Made by a program: the position numbers and the translations under genes. The notes beneath the pieces are model-generated. The model saw only the letters and a list, made by a program, of their open reading frames with translations. It searched no databases and was not told the DNA's origin. Below are positions 9,060 through 17,078 of a DNA stretch of 21,452 nt, piece by piece. The stretch is from DATDPY01 sp964395765 (lineage in GTDB: Bacteria > Bacteroidota > Bacteroidia > Cytophagales > Cyclobacteriaceae), in contig CAYNCU010000049.1 of assembly GCA_964395765.1 (NCBI GenBank), positions 1 to 21,452 of the forward strand, given 5' to 3'. Numbering within the stretch: position 1 is the stretch's first letter; the number at the start of each line of letters is the position of its first letter.

Positions 9060-10820
9060 TTACCTGTCAATATCCGCCAGCACAAAGTCCATGGCCCCGA
9101 GAATAGACAATAAATCCGCTACTGAATATCCCCGCGTAATATAGGGCAACATCTGCATATGGGCGAAGGACGGCGTCCGTATACGGCTCCTGTAGGCATG
9201 CGTACTTCCGTCACTGACCAGATAATAACTATTATTTCCCTTGGGAGCCTCAACGGGAACCATGGCTTCCCCCGGCGGAATTACCGGACCCCAGGTCACT
9301 CCAAGAAAGTGGGTAATCAGTGTTTCTATATCATGCATGGTATTTTTCTTGGTCGGCGGAATGGCGAGGGGATGATCCGATTTATATGGGCCTTCCGGCA
9401 TATTATTCAGGCATTGTTCAATAATCCGTAAACTTTGCCGCATTTCTTCAATACGCACAATTCCACGGTCATAACAATCACCGTTATGTCCTATGGGAAT
9501 TTCAAAATCAAACTGGTCGTATCCTCCGTAAGGCAGTTTCTTACGGAAATCATATTCAAAGCCTGTGGCACGGAGATTGGATCCGGTAATTCCCCACTCG
9601 ATCGCTTCCTCAGTCGTAAATACTCCTATCCCCTTGGTACGCGCTTTGATAATGCTGTTTTTCATGATCAGCTTATGATAATTGTCGAGGCGCTTGGGAA
9701 AATAATTTACGAATTCCCGGACCATCTTATCCCATCCGTTGGGAAGGTCCAGCGCAGTACCCCCGATCCTGAACCAGCTTGGATGCATGCGCCCGCCGGT
9801 TACGGCTTCAACGATTTCGAAGACCCTTTCCCTGTCGGTGAACATATAAAATACCGGTGAGATCTGGCCAATATCCTGTGCAAAGGTCCCATACCAAACC
9901 AGGTGACTGGCAATCCTGAAAAACTCATTCATCATGATGCGGATCACCTGGGCTCTTGGCGGAACCTCAATGCCGGCCAGTTTTTCAACAGATAATAAGT
10001 AGGCGTGATTATTGATCACTCCGGCCAGGTAATCGATCCGGTCGGTGTAGGGAATAAAGGTATGCCATGTCTGTCGTTCCGACATTTTCTCTGCCCCACG
10101 GTGATGGAAGCCGATTTCGGGAACCACATCCGTTATTTCTTCCCCTTCCAACTGAAGAATAAGCCGAAGCACACCGTGTGTTCCCGGATGCTGCGGCCCG
10201 ACATTTAAAAACATGAATTGAGTATCGTCGCTTTCGGATTTTAATCCCCACTCTTCCGGGTTAAAATTAAGAGCATTTAATTCGAAATCCTGTTTTTCAT
10301 CATTCAGAAAATAGGGTCCCATCTCCGTCGCCCGTGCGGGATGTTCCTTTCTCAGGGGATGTCCTTTCCAGTACCTGGGCATTAATATACGGTACAGATG
10401 GGGATGACCATCAAATTTTACTCCGAACATATCATAAACTTCCCTTTCATACCAGCTTGCATTCTGCCAAAGTCCAGTAAGTGTCGGAAGGGAAGGATAT
10501 TCACCTTTCAGTGCAACTTTGATCCTGATATAACTGTTACTTTCAAGGGAATAAAGATGATATACGACTGTAAAATCACTCTCCGGCTGGCCATCACGAT
10601 GCTCGCGCATGCGCTCATCAATAGCAGTAATATCATGCAACATCTTGTAGGGATTGCCGGTATGATTTTTAAAATGCCTGGCCACCTCCACGATCTTTGC
10701 CGCAGGTACCCAAAAAGTCGGAATATTATCTATGGTGTTCTGAACGATGAATTCCTGACCGCTAAAAACCTGGGTCAGTTCTTCAATGATAGAAGATATA
10801 GTTAAAGTTTCGCTATTCAT
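9060..10820 (-). CDS. nuoCD: Fused NADH-quinone oxidoreductase subunits C and D
   Basis: A single 586-residue frame holds both NuoC and NuoD. NuoC covers about residues 1-180, with WYEREVYDMFGV (123-134) and GHPLRKEHP (153-161). A short acidic linker leads to NuoD, which begins at NVGPQHPGTHG (206-216), the loop that lines the quinone site. GFHHRGAEKM, GGRMHPSWFRIGG and the C-terminal FVLADIDR are also family signatures. The fusion is like that of E. coli; many bacteria keep the two genes separate. No stop or frame change interrupts the junction. A 78-base gap separates it from nuoB and contains a possible small hairpin. Confidence 0.98.
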   Translation of the reverse strand: MNSETLTISSIIEELTQVFSGQEFIVQNTIDNIPTFWVPAAKIVEVARHFKNHTGNPYKMLHDITAIDERMREHRDGQPESDFTVVYHLYSLESNSYIRIKVALKGEYPSLPTLTGLWQNASWYEREVYDMFGVKFDGHPHLYRILMPRYWKGHPLRKEHPARATEMGPYFLNDEKQDFELNALNFNPEEWGLKSESDDTQFMFLNVGPQHPGTHGVLRLILQLEGEEITDVVPEIGFHHRGAEKMSERQTWHTFIPYTDRIDYLAGVINNHAYLLSVEKLAGIEVPPRAQVIRIMMNEFFRIASHLVWYGTFAQDIGQISPVFYMFTDRERVFEIVEAVTGGRMHPSWFRIGGTALDLPNGWDKMVREFVNYFPKRLDNYHKLIMKNSIIKARTKGIGVFTTEEAIEWGITGSNLRATGFEYDFRKKLPYGGYDQFDFEIPIGHNGDCYDRGIVRIEEMRQSLRIIEQCLNNMPEGPYKSDHPLAIPPTKKNTMHDIETLITHFLGVTWGPVIPPGEAMVPVEAPKGNNSYYLVSDGSTHAYRSRIRTPSFAHMQMLPYITRGYSVADLLSILGAMDFVLADIDR

Positions 10821-10826
10821 TAAAAT

Positions 10827-10853
10827 ACAGTGCTGTGGTTTTACTGCACTTGT
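10827..10853 (-). promoter_or_regulatory. Possible hairpin just before nuoCD
   Basis: In the nuoB-nuoCD gap, ACAGTGC (10827-10833) can pair with GCACTTGT (10846-10853): seven base pairs with one bulged base and a 12-base loop. In the mRNA it ends about six bases before the nuoCD start. No T-run follows, so it is not a terminator. It might affect ribosome access or mark a processing site, or be chance. Confidence 0.25.
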
Positions 10854-10898
10854 CCGATATTTTAAATTTTATTTTCAATTCTCTGATTTGCGCTTTTA

Positions 10899-11525
10899 TT
10901 AAAACGATTCATCGGGAGTACGCAATTCTGTAATACTCGTATTTTTTTCTCTTTTCAGATCCCGCTGCGATGTTTGTTCCGGTTTTATCACTTCATTCGG
11001 TCCCACTACCCAGCTCAGCGGTCTTTTCTCTTTACCAACGGCGTCCCGCAATAACAACAATCCCTGAAAAAAAGCATCCGGGCGCGGCGGGCACCCTGGA
11101 ACATACACGTCGACCGGCAAAAATTTATCCACACCCTGAACCACACTATATATATCATACATTCCCCCGGAGTTAGCGCAGGAACCCATCGAAATAACCC
11201 ACCGGGGTTCCATCATTTGTTCATAAAGTCTTTTTACCACCGGGGCCATCTTCATAAATACGGTACCGGCCACCACCATAACATCGGCTTCTCGGGGAGT
11301 ATTTCGGAGCACCTCGGCGCCATAACGCGCAATATCCCACTTCGGCGTCCAAGAAGTGGCAAGTTCCACGAAACAACAGGACAAGCCGAAACCGAACGGC
11401 CATATGGAATTGGCCCGTCCCCATGCGATCAGGGTTTCCAGCTTGCTCATGAATATTGACTTCCTGGCGCTCTCCTCTAGGGATTCACCTACCCGGATCA
11501 CTTTCGCATTTTTAATAACAGTCAT
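10899..11525 (-). CDS. nuoB: NADH-quinone oxidoreductase subunit B (N2 cluster)
   Basis: The subunit that binds cluster N2, the direct electron donor to quinone. It has 208 residues with the tandem cysteines C50-C51 (GLSCCFVE), C116 (MGSCANSGG) and C145 (PGCPPRPD), all four ligands present. KMAPVVKRLYEQM and PVDVYVPGCPPRPDAFFQG are classic. The last 40 residues are hydrophilic and probably disordered. The start ATG at 11525 is three bases after the nuoA stop, so the two are surely cotranscribed. Confidence 0.98.
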   Translation of the reverse strand: MTVIKNAKVIRVGESLEESARKSIFMSKLETLIAWGRANSIWPFGFGLSCCFVELATSWTPKWDIARYGAEVLRNTPREADVMVVAGTVFMKMAPVVKRLYEQMMEPRWVISMGSCANSGGMYDIYSVVQGVDKFLPVDVYVPGCPPRPDAFFQGLLLLRDAVGKEKRPLSWVVGPNEVIKPEQTSQRDLKREKNTSITELRTPDESF

Positions 11526-11528
11526 GCC

Positions 11529-11942
11529 TTATTGTTTTTTCCTTGTGATTTTATGATAGGCAGCTAATATCTTCTTACCACTGGGCCCGAAATCAAGGGC
11601 GCCCAGCTTCCATATATAAAACAGTACAGCAGCCAACTCAATAATAAATATGAGAATGGCAATATAGCCGGACCAGCCCAGTTCCCTGAAAGCCACGGCC
11701 CAGGTAATAATAAAAGCAGTTTCAAGATCGAAAATGACGAAAAACATAGCAACAAGGTAAAAATGAGCTGGAAAACGAACTCTGGAACTTCCTGTGGCAA
11801 TCATCCCCGATTCAAATACTTCATGCGTAGCCCTGTCTTCATGCCGCTCTCCCAGGATATGGGACAAGCCAATAATAATACCAACCAGTAAGATTACGAC
11901 CACCGTATATGCTACCAGCGGCCACAAAACCATCATCAGCAT
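11529..11942 (-). CDS. nuoA: NADH-quinone oxidoreductase subunit A
   Basis: The first gene of the operon, a 137-residue membrane subunit with three helices. The conserved loop between helices 1 and 2 contains YESG-like FESGMIATGSSRVRFPAHFYLVA, followed by FVIFDLETAFIITWAVAF with the acidic residues typical of NuoA. Three in-frame ATGs (11942, 11936, 11933) could serve as start; the first is chosen and the difference is only three residues. A probable promoter lies 65-72 bases upstream. The three-base gap to nuoB supports one operon. Confidence 0.97.
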   Translation of the reverse strand: MLMMVLWPLVAYTVVVILLVGIIIGLSHILGERHEDRATHEVFESGMIATGSSRVRFPAHFYLVAMFFVIFDLETAFIITWAVAFRELGWSGYIAILIFIIELAAVLFYIWKLGALDFGPSGKKILAAYHKITRKKQ

Positions 11943-12006
11943 AATTGCATCCTGAATATTATCCCGTTAAATTAATAACAATTCTTCGTTTGAGAATACG
12001 AGTTTC

Positions 12007-12014
12007 CAAATCTA
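12007..12014 (-). promoter_or_regulatory. Candidate -7 element of the nuo operon promoter
   Basis: On the minus strand this reads TAGATTTG, an exact match to the Bacteroidota TANNTTTG element recognised by the primary sigma factor of that phylum. The matching -33 TTTG is not present; only a T-run (minus strand of about 12034-12038) lies at the right distance. It is the only exact match between nuoA and the cyclase gene. The predicted transcript start near 12000 would give a leader of about 58 bases before nuoA. The position fits, but one 8-base element in A/T-rich DNA is modest evidence. Confidence 0.45.
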
Positions 12015-12403
12015 ATGAAAGGATCATTTTAATAAAAAGGATTTTATTGAATAAATTTTGAAAATACGACCGTTTACTATTCTGATTTTTGATTTTGCGA
12101 ATGAAACGGGGGGAAATGGTAATAAATTATTTATTCGGAATTTTTTCAATGAATAAGAATAGGATTAATTGGATAATTTATATTAATTCCGGTATACCAG
12201 GATACTTTGGAATGTTTTAAAAAGTCCCGATAAAAAATCCCGAGATGCTTTGCATACCTGTGATATGGATTACATAATAAGGTTTAAGTATCCATTTTTA
12301 TCCTAAATAGTATCCTTCCATCCCAAAATACGAGGATGTAATTTTCGAATAGTTTTTATATTCCGGGGCTTGTCACCCCTTCCACCTTGTCAAAGAACCG
12401 GCA
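12015..12403. other. A/T-rich spacer with no recognised gene
   Basis: About 390 bases between the nuo promoter region and a decayed small gene. I read all frames and see only short, unconvincing frames. It has an 8-base palindrome GGTATACC (12191-12198) and a short direct repeat TCCCGA near 12226-12243. A weak GGGG/CCCC stem sits at 12364-12379 without a following T-run. No tRNA-like or riboswitch-like structure was recognised. Confidence 0.6.
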
Positions 12404-12727
12404 TCAACAATAGGGCGGGCATGGTTTTCCTGACATCCCCAGGATTAGCATTGAACTACTTTTAAGAGTGGACTTAGTACTCATTCCGGATATCACGCTG
12501 AATTTCAGAACCTCGGTCCGGTCTTTTTTTACAGGTGTAAAAGTGCAGGTGTGTTTCCCGTTTTTCATGATCCCGAAATGTACCCTGAATCCAACCACAT
12601 CAGGATCAACGAATAATTGAAGCACTTTATTTTTTCCTATAAAATGGCATTTTATAAATTTATTTTTTTAAAAGAGGCTTCATTTCGGTTTCATATTCGT
12701 TCGTCAAAGCATCTCTTTGTTTTTCAT
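12404..12727 (-). pseudogene. Decayed small Bacteroidota hypothetical protein gene
   Basis: The longest open piece (12404-12625, GTG start) encodes about 73 residues, including VDPDVVGFRVHFGIMKNGKH and ending KPCPPYC. The frame stays open upstream to about 12667 but has no ATG. Just upstream, another frame (minus strand, up to about 12750) encodes protein-like KQRDALTNEYETEMKPLLKK and stops at 12660-12662. Removing one A from the seven-A run (12663-12669) joins the two pieces into one reading frame. An ATG at 12727, preceded by GGAGG, is a likely original start but lies in a third segment with a stop after seven codons, so at least two breaks are needed. The pattern of a G-x-R-hydrophobic-FG segment followed by a PCPxxC end recalls small uncharacterised Bacteroidota proteins (recollection, not a search). 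It could be a chance frame. Confidence 0.4.
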
Positions 12728-12900
12728 TTATAAAACCTCCGTCGTTTGGGTCTTATAAACCTTAAGGCAGTTTGGGTTTACTTGGGCTTTTCATTATAGT
12801 AAAAATTTAACGGTTGAAAAAAAAGGTTGAAATCTCTGATAATGTAATGAATACTAAGTATTTATGCAAGAAAACAGAATGATTTCAGTGAGCTGATGTT
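12728..12900. other. Spacer downstream of the cyclase gene
   Basis: About 170 bases after the cyclase stop. It contains a repeated GGTTGAAA at about 12812 and 12825 separated by an A-run, and a possible TAAACC/GGTTTA pairing near 12756-12775. Neither is a convincing intrinsic terminator for the minus-strand cyclase gene. No gene is recognised. Confidence 0.5.
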
Positions 12901-15141
12901 TCACAACAATTCTTCTTTTTCTAACCAGGATTTCAATTGCTCATGTTTTTCAAGGGCATCCTGATCACTGTCTGTTAATATTTTCTGAAAACGGGGATCA
13001 TTACGAAGATTGTCAAAAAACGGGTCATATTTTAAAAAAACCACTAACCATGAAGGAATTAATTTCCTTTGGTTTATTTCATCAAGTAATTGCAGTGCTT
13101 TATCTTTATTTCCCTGAAAAGCATAAATACCTGCCAGGTCGTAATAGGGAGCATAATAATTTCTTCCCAAACGAATACTCTCCCTGCAATAACGGATCTG
13201 TTCATTGAAATAATATTCCGCTTTTGCTGTGTCACCGTGTTTCCAGAAAACCAAAGCTATCCGATGCCTGATCCTGGGGTTGAAATATTTTTTTTCAGTT
13301 TCCACATCAAGATATTTCATCAAAGCCTGATAAGCTTCCGGGAATTGTCCGGTAATGGAATAATAAGAAAATAAATTATCAAGCGCTTCAATATTCTCAG
13401 CATCTCTTGCAATGATTTTACGATAAATTCCCAATGCTTTTTCAATGTTATCTTCGTAAAAGGCGACACCCGCCATATTTTGCATATAGAAAATCGTATC
13501 GTTATTGAGTTTCAGGGATTCAGAAAAAAAGTATTTACTTTTATCGACGAAGCCTGCTATGGCGTATAGATTTCCCTGTTCAGCAATAATCAGTGGAAGG
13601 ATGGGGCTATGGTCCAGTTTAACAGCATAATTTAAATCCTTAATGGATTCAATATAACTATATAATCCCATCAGGTAAACATGCCCTCTTCTCCAATAAC
13701 CCATAGAGTAATTCGGATTAATGGATACAGATTGATTGAATGCATTGATCGCTTGTTGATATGCTCCATGATCATTATAATATTCACCTTTTACAAAATA
13801 GGCTTCTTCCAGGTCAGGATTGTAATACAAGGCTTTATTGGCAAGGATCATTGCGGAATCCAGGAAATTTTCATTCAGGTAGGTAAGCCAGTAATTTTTT
13901 TCACGGTAAGCAAGGGCCAAACCGGTATAAGCCTGTGCATATGCAGAATCATAAATCAGGGACCGGTTGTAAAGGATGATTGCATTTTCCAGTGCCTGGC
14001 GGTTATAATTATCTAACCAGTAACGGGTATGTTCATCTCTGGCCTGGAGGAAAAGATTATAAGCGGTCAGGTTCTTTGTCGGTATTTTTTCAATATACTG
14101 TTTTTCCTGCGGGGTTATCGTTGCCTTTAATTCACGGGCCACAATTTGTGCCAATTCGCTTTCAACTTCCAGGATATTGACAAAATCCCGGTCATACTGT
14201 TCCGACCAGAGATGTTTATCGGTTTGACCGTCAAGTAACTGGAGGTTTATCCTGATTCTGTTTTCATATTTCTGCACACTTCCCTCGAGGACATAGGAAA
14301 CGCCGAGTTTCCTGGCGATCTGGGGAATGTCGCCCGCTGTATGACTTCTGAACTGTTCCACTGAAGTCCTTCCGGGAACACGAAGATCCTCAATCTTTGC
14401 CAGGTTATTCAGGATCGCTTCCATCACCCCGTTGGCAAAATAAACAGCCTCTTCTTCCCGGCTGTCATTGATAAACGGAAGCACAGCTATCGATTTATCC
14501 CGTTCCACGGGAGGTATTTTAATCTTCAGGTAAGCAACAACACAGGCTATTATTAAAATCATTATTACGGCCGGCAGATATTTTAATTTCCTGTAGCGCA
14601 GCCAAACGGTCTTCCGGACTGTAGTAACGGATTTTTTTTGTATCTTCTCATTATTCCCTAATATCCTGTAAATCCTGACCGGATCTTCAACATTTTTCAG
14701 AGTTTTTTCAGCCAGGAATTCAACCCCAATACCCGGCTTGTTTTTAATTTCCTTGTATACTGCACCCGAAATATTGATATGTCCTTCTTCAGCCATCGCT
14801 TCAAGCCGGGAAGCCACATTAACGCCGTCGCCCAGCACGTCATCACCTTCAAAGACCACTTCTCCTTCATGGATCCCGATCCTGAGTTTTATATTTTCCG
14901 ACTGGGCCTCCTGCTGAATAGCCATAGCGCATAATACCGCCTGGGAAGCGGATGGGAAACTGGCCAGGATACCGTCTCCCATTTCCTTGATCAATGAGCC
15001 TTCGTATTTTTCAAATAAAGTGGTATGGATCTCCCGGTTAATTTTCAGGATCTCAAAGGCCTTATCTTCGTCTTTACCCATTAAGGCAGTGTATCCGGCA
15101 ATGTCGGTGAACATGATAGCTGATAATCGTCGTTGTTGCAT
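12901..15141 (-). CDS. Membrane class III nucleotide cyclase with TolB-like domain and TPRs
   Basis: A 746-residue multidomain protein counted from the ATG at 15141; an upstream TTG at 15168 would add nine residues, but the family usually starts at MxxRRLSAIMFTD. Residues 1-165 form a class III cyclase: metal-binding D13 (FTDIAGYT) and D56 (GDG), base-selecting K52 and D101, and catalytic N108 and R112 (GVNVASRLE). This set predicts an active adenylate cyclase. One transmembrane helix spans about 189-206. A TolB/FlgO-like domain follows (KSIAVLPFINDSREEE to about residue 330), then about seven TPR-like units to the C-terminus. The layout suggests a cytoplasmic cyclase with a periplasmic sensing part. 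It stands alone, divergent from the glycosyltransferase gene. Ligand and exact product are unknown. Confidence 0.93.
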   Translation of the reverse strand: MQQRRLSAIMFTDIAGYTALMGKDEDKAFEILKINREIHTTLFEKYEGSLIKEMGDGILASFPSASQAVLCAMAIQQEAQSENIKLRIGIHEGEVVFEGDDVLGDGVNVASRLEAMAEEGHINISGAVYKEIKNKPGIGVEFLAEKTLKNVEDPVRIYRILGNNEKIQKKSVTTVRKTVWLRYRKLKYLPAVIMILIIACVVAYLKIKIPPVERDKSIAVLPFINDSREEEAVYFANGVMEAILNNLAKIEDLRVPGRTSVEQFRSHTAGDIPQIARKLGVSYVLEGSVQKYENRIRINLQLLDGQTDKHLWSEQYDRDFVNILEVESELAQIVARELKATITPQEKQYIEKIPTKNLTAYNLFLQARDEHTRYWLDNYNRQALENAIILYNRSLIYDSAYAQAYTGLALAYREKNYWLTYLNENFLDSAMILANKALYYNPDLEEAYFVKGEYYNDHGAYQQAINAFNQSVSINPNYSMGYWRRGHVYLMGLYSYIESIKDLNYAVKLDHSPILPLIIAEQGNLYAIAGFVDKSKYFFSESLKLNNDTIFYMQNMAGVAFYEDNIEKALGIYRKIIARDAENIEALDNLFSYYSITGQFPEAYQALMKYLDVETEKKYFNPRIRHRIALVFWKHGDTAKAEYYFNEQIRYCRESIRLGRNYYAPYYDLAGIYAFQGNKDKALQLLDEINQRKLIPSWLVVFLKYDPFFDNLRNDPRFQKILTDSDQDALEKHEQLKSWLEKEELL

Positions 15142-15228
15142 GGCTGAGAATAATATTAAAAAAATCAATCCCTCCCCGTCTTATATTATAAATTCAAGTT
15201 ACAAAATAATAGTATGATATTTCAATTC

Positions 15229-15261
15229 TTTGATAACTTAATCATTAGTTAAATACCTTTG
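15229..15261 (+). promoter_or_regulatory. Bacteroidota-type promoter of the glycosyltransferase gene
   Basis: The -33 element TTTG (15229-15232) and the -7 element TACCTTTG (15254-15261) are separated by 21 bases. This matches the TTTG-N19-21-TANNTTTG consensus known for Bacteroides and Flavobacterium. Transcription would start near 15268, only about 12 bases before the ATG at 15280, so the leader is very short. It also argues against the TTG at 15259 as start, since that codon lies inside the promoter. Confidence 0.75.
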
Positions 15262-15279
15262 CCCTACTTTCATTTCGTG

Positions 15280-16854
15280 ATGAAAACCTGGCAAATCGCT
15301 TTTATAATAAGTATATTGGCCACCGTCCTGATATCTGCCAATTCGGGAGGGCTGTATATCTATGCCCTTGATGAGGCAAAAAATTCAACTTGTGCCAGGG
15401 AAATGATGGAACGCGATGACCTGGTCGTACCCACCTTTAATTATGAGCTTCGCGGGGACAAACCACCCCTGCATTACTACTTCATGATCGCGGCCTATAA
15501 GATCTTCGGGGTCAATGAATTTTCAGCCCGTTTCTTTTCCATGATCATGGGCGTGCTGACGGTTCTTGTCGTATTCCTGTTCACAGAAAAATTCATTAAC
15601 CGGAATGCCGCCCTATTCGCTGCCATTGCCCTGATCTCATCCTTTCACTTTGCCTTCGAGTTCCACATGGCGGTACCTGATCCTTACCTTGTATTTTTCA
15701 TGACCCTGGGCTGGGTTTTCTTTTACCGAACTTTTAAGGACCCATCATGGATAAATAATTTAATTATGTATGCATCTTTCGGGCTGGCCACCCTTGCCAA
15801 AGGTCCGGTAGCAGTCGCCATCCCCGGGCTTTCAATTATAATATTCCTGTTGATCACAGGAAATTTTAAGGGAAAAATAATAAAATCCTTGAAGCCGGTG
15901 CCCGGTATCCTGCTCTATCTCGCCGTTACTTTACCATGGTTCATTCTCGTGCATATTAAAACCCACGGTGAATGGACTCACATCTTTTTTATCGAACACA
16001 ATATTGACCGCTATACCAGCACCATGGAAGGTCATGGGGCTATATTCCTCGTCGTCCCGCTGATGGTCCTGCTGGGCATGCTTCCGTACTCCGTGATCCT
16101 TTTTCAATCCCTGGCGGCCGGATGGAAAAAAAGAAAGGATAATGATCTGTTATTATATTGTGTGGTCGTCATAGTGACTGTCATAGCATTCTTCTCTTTT
16201 TCAAGAACAAAACTTCCGAATTATACCGTACCGGCTTATCCATTTATTGCCATTCTTGCCGGCTGGTATGTAAGCGAACTATTATCCGGCAAATGGATCA
16301 GGTCGTATCTGAAAATTTCACTTTGGATTTATCTGGTCATTATGGCCGGTATTCCGGTTGCGTTATATGTGATCCTTGGAAAGGACCCATTATTTACCGG
16401 TTTAAAAAATATTGCCTGGTATTTTCTGCTTCTTCCGGCGGGGGGAATCCTGGCACTCTTGCTGGTTTACAGGAAAAATATCTTAATTGCTTTCACCACA
16501 CTCTCCGTTTCATGGATTATCGTTTCCCTCATGTTTTTTTATTGGTTGTTTCCCAAAATTGACAGGTTGAATCCGGTAGCACGTTCACTGCCATTAATAG
16601 ATAATTCTCACCCGGTGGCCGTATACGGATTATATAATTCTGCATTTTCCTTTTACCTGAAAAAACCATTTACCCCTCTGACCTCTCCCGCCGAGCTGTC
16701 ACAATATGTTCATACCCATCCTGAAGCTTATATTATTTCCCGGAAAAGCAAAATGGATGACCTGAACAAGGCCGGAAACCTTAAACTGGTTTCCGAAGAC
16801 AAGGATATCTTTGAAATTCCAACCACCGTAATCATGCAGGTGGAAGGAAATTGA
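15280..16854 (+). CDS. ArnT/PMT-family membrane glycosyltransferase
   Basis: A polytopic inner membrane protein of 524 residues with about 11-12 hydrophobic segments, related to ArnT and protein mannosyltransferases. These move a sugar from a polyprenyl phosphate donor to lipid A, another lipid or a protein on the periplasmic side. After the first helix comes the catalytic loop: D31-E32 (YALDEAKNSTCAREM), then GDKPPLHYYFMIAAYK (about 59-74), the family's DE and KPPL signatures, and NEFSARFFSM. LGLATLAKGPVAV-like ASFGLATLAKGPVAVAIPG and FFSFSRTKLPNYTVPAYPF are also characteristic. The C-terminal 80 residues form a soluble domain. The ATG at 15280 is chosen because an upstream TTG lies within the promoter. 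It is the only plus-strand gene here, and the acceptor cannot be told from sequence. Confidence 0.92.
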   Translation: MKTWQIAFIISILATVLISANSGGLYIYALDEAKNSTCAREMMERDDLVVPTFNYELRGDKPPLHYYFMIAAYKIFGVNEFSARFFSMIMGVLTVLVVFLFTEKFINRNAALFAAIALISSFHFAFEFHMAVPDPYLVFFMTLGWVFFYRTFKDPSWINNLIMYASFGLATLAKGPVAVAIPGLSIIIFLLITGNFKGKIIKSLKPVPGILLYLAVTLPWFILVHIKTHGEWTHIFFIEHNIDRYTSTMEGHGAIFLVVPLMVLLGMLPYSVILFQSLAAGWKKRKDNDLLLYCVVVIVTVIAFFSFSRTKLPNYTVPAYPFIAILAGWYVSELLSGKWIRSYLKISLWIYLVIMAGIPVALYVILGKDPLFTGLKNIAWYFLLLPAGGILALLLVYRKNILIAFTTLSVSWIIVSLMFFYWLFPKIDRLNPVARSLPLIDNSHPVAVYGLYNSAFSFYLKKPFTPLTSPAELSQYVHTHPEAYIISRKSKMDDLNKAGNLKLVSEDKDIFEIPTTVIMQVEGN

Positions 16855-16915
16855 TGCTCTTCTTGTAAAATTACTTCTACCTAATTAACGAACCGGATTA
16901 AAAATTAATATTCAG

Positions 16916-16937
16916 TGAGTTTATGTCAACTCATTTT
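16916..16937 (+). terminator. Weak candidate terminator after the glycosyltransferase gene
   Basis: A six-base inverted repeat TGAGTT / AACTCA with a six-base loop is followed directly by TTTT. It lies about 60 bases after the stop codon. The stem is A/T-rich and short, so termination strength is doubtful. Confidence 0.35.
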
Positions 16938-16953
16938 ATAAAGTTAAGGTCTG

Positions 16954-17049
16954 ACCTGTAACCTGTAAACTGCAACAAAATTTGACATTTCAATTTACAC
17001 CAGGCATTTGCATCGAAGATTTCGCATAATCTGGAATCTGGCAACCGAC
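16954..17049. repeat. Two short 7-base-period repeat tracts in the convergent spacer
   Basis: Between the convergent glycosyltransferase and PAP2 genes there are two tracts with a seven-base period. The first (16954-16974) reads ACCTGTA, ACCTGTA, AACTGCA. The second (17029-17042) reads ATCTGGA, ATCTGGC and fades into an AAC-rich heptamer to 17049. Only two to three copies occur in each, so chance is not excluded, but the exbB-exbD spacer in the same window has the same period. Confidence 0.5.
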
Positions 17050-17078
17050 AACAATCATTCAAATAATAAATTCGTATC

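Noticed and set aside
12364..12379. GGGG/CCCC stem as a terminator
   Set aside because: Only four pairs and no adjacent T-run on either strand.
11943..12403. A tRNA or riboswitch upstream of nuoA
   Set aside because: No cloverleaf arms, TTCGA-type loop or known aptamer core was found on either strand.
15142..15168. TTG start at 15168 for the cyclase gene
   Set aside because: It adds nine hydrophobic residues not usual for the family; the ATG at 15141 gives the expected MQQRRLSAIMFTD start.
15202..15209. Minus-strand TTATTTTG as a promoter for the cyclase gene
   Set aside because: It misses the TA of TANNTTTG and has no TTTG at the right distance upstream.
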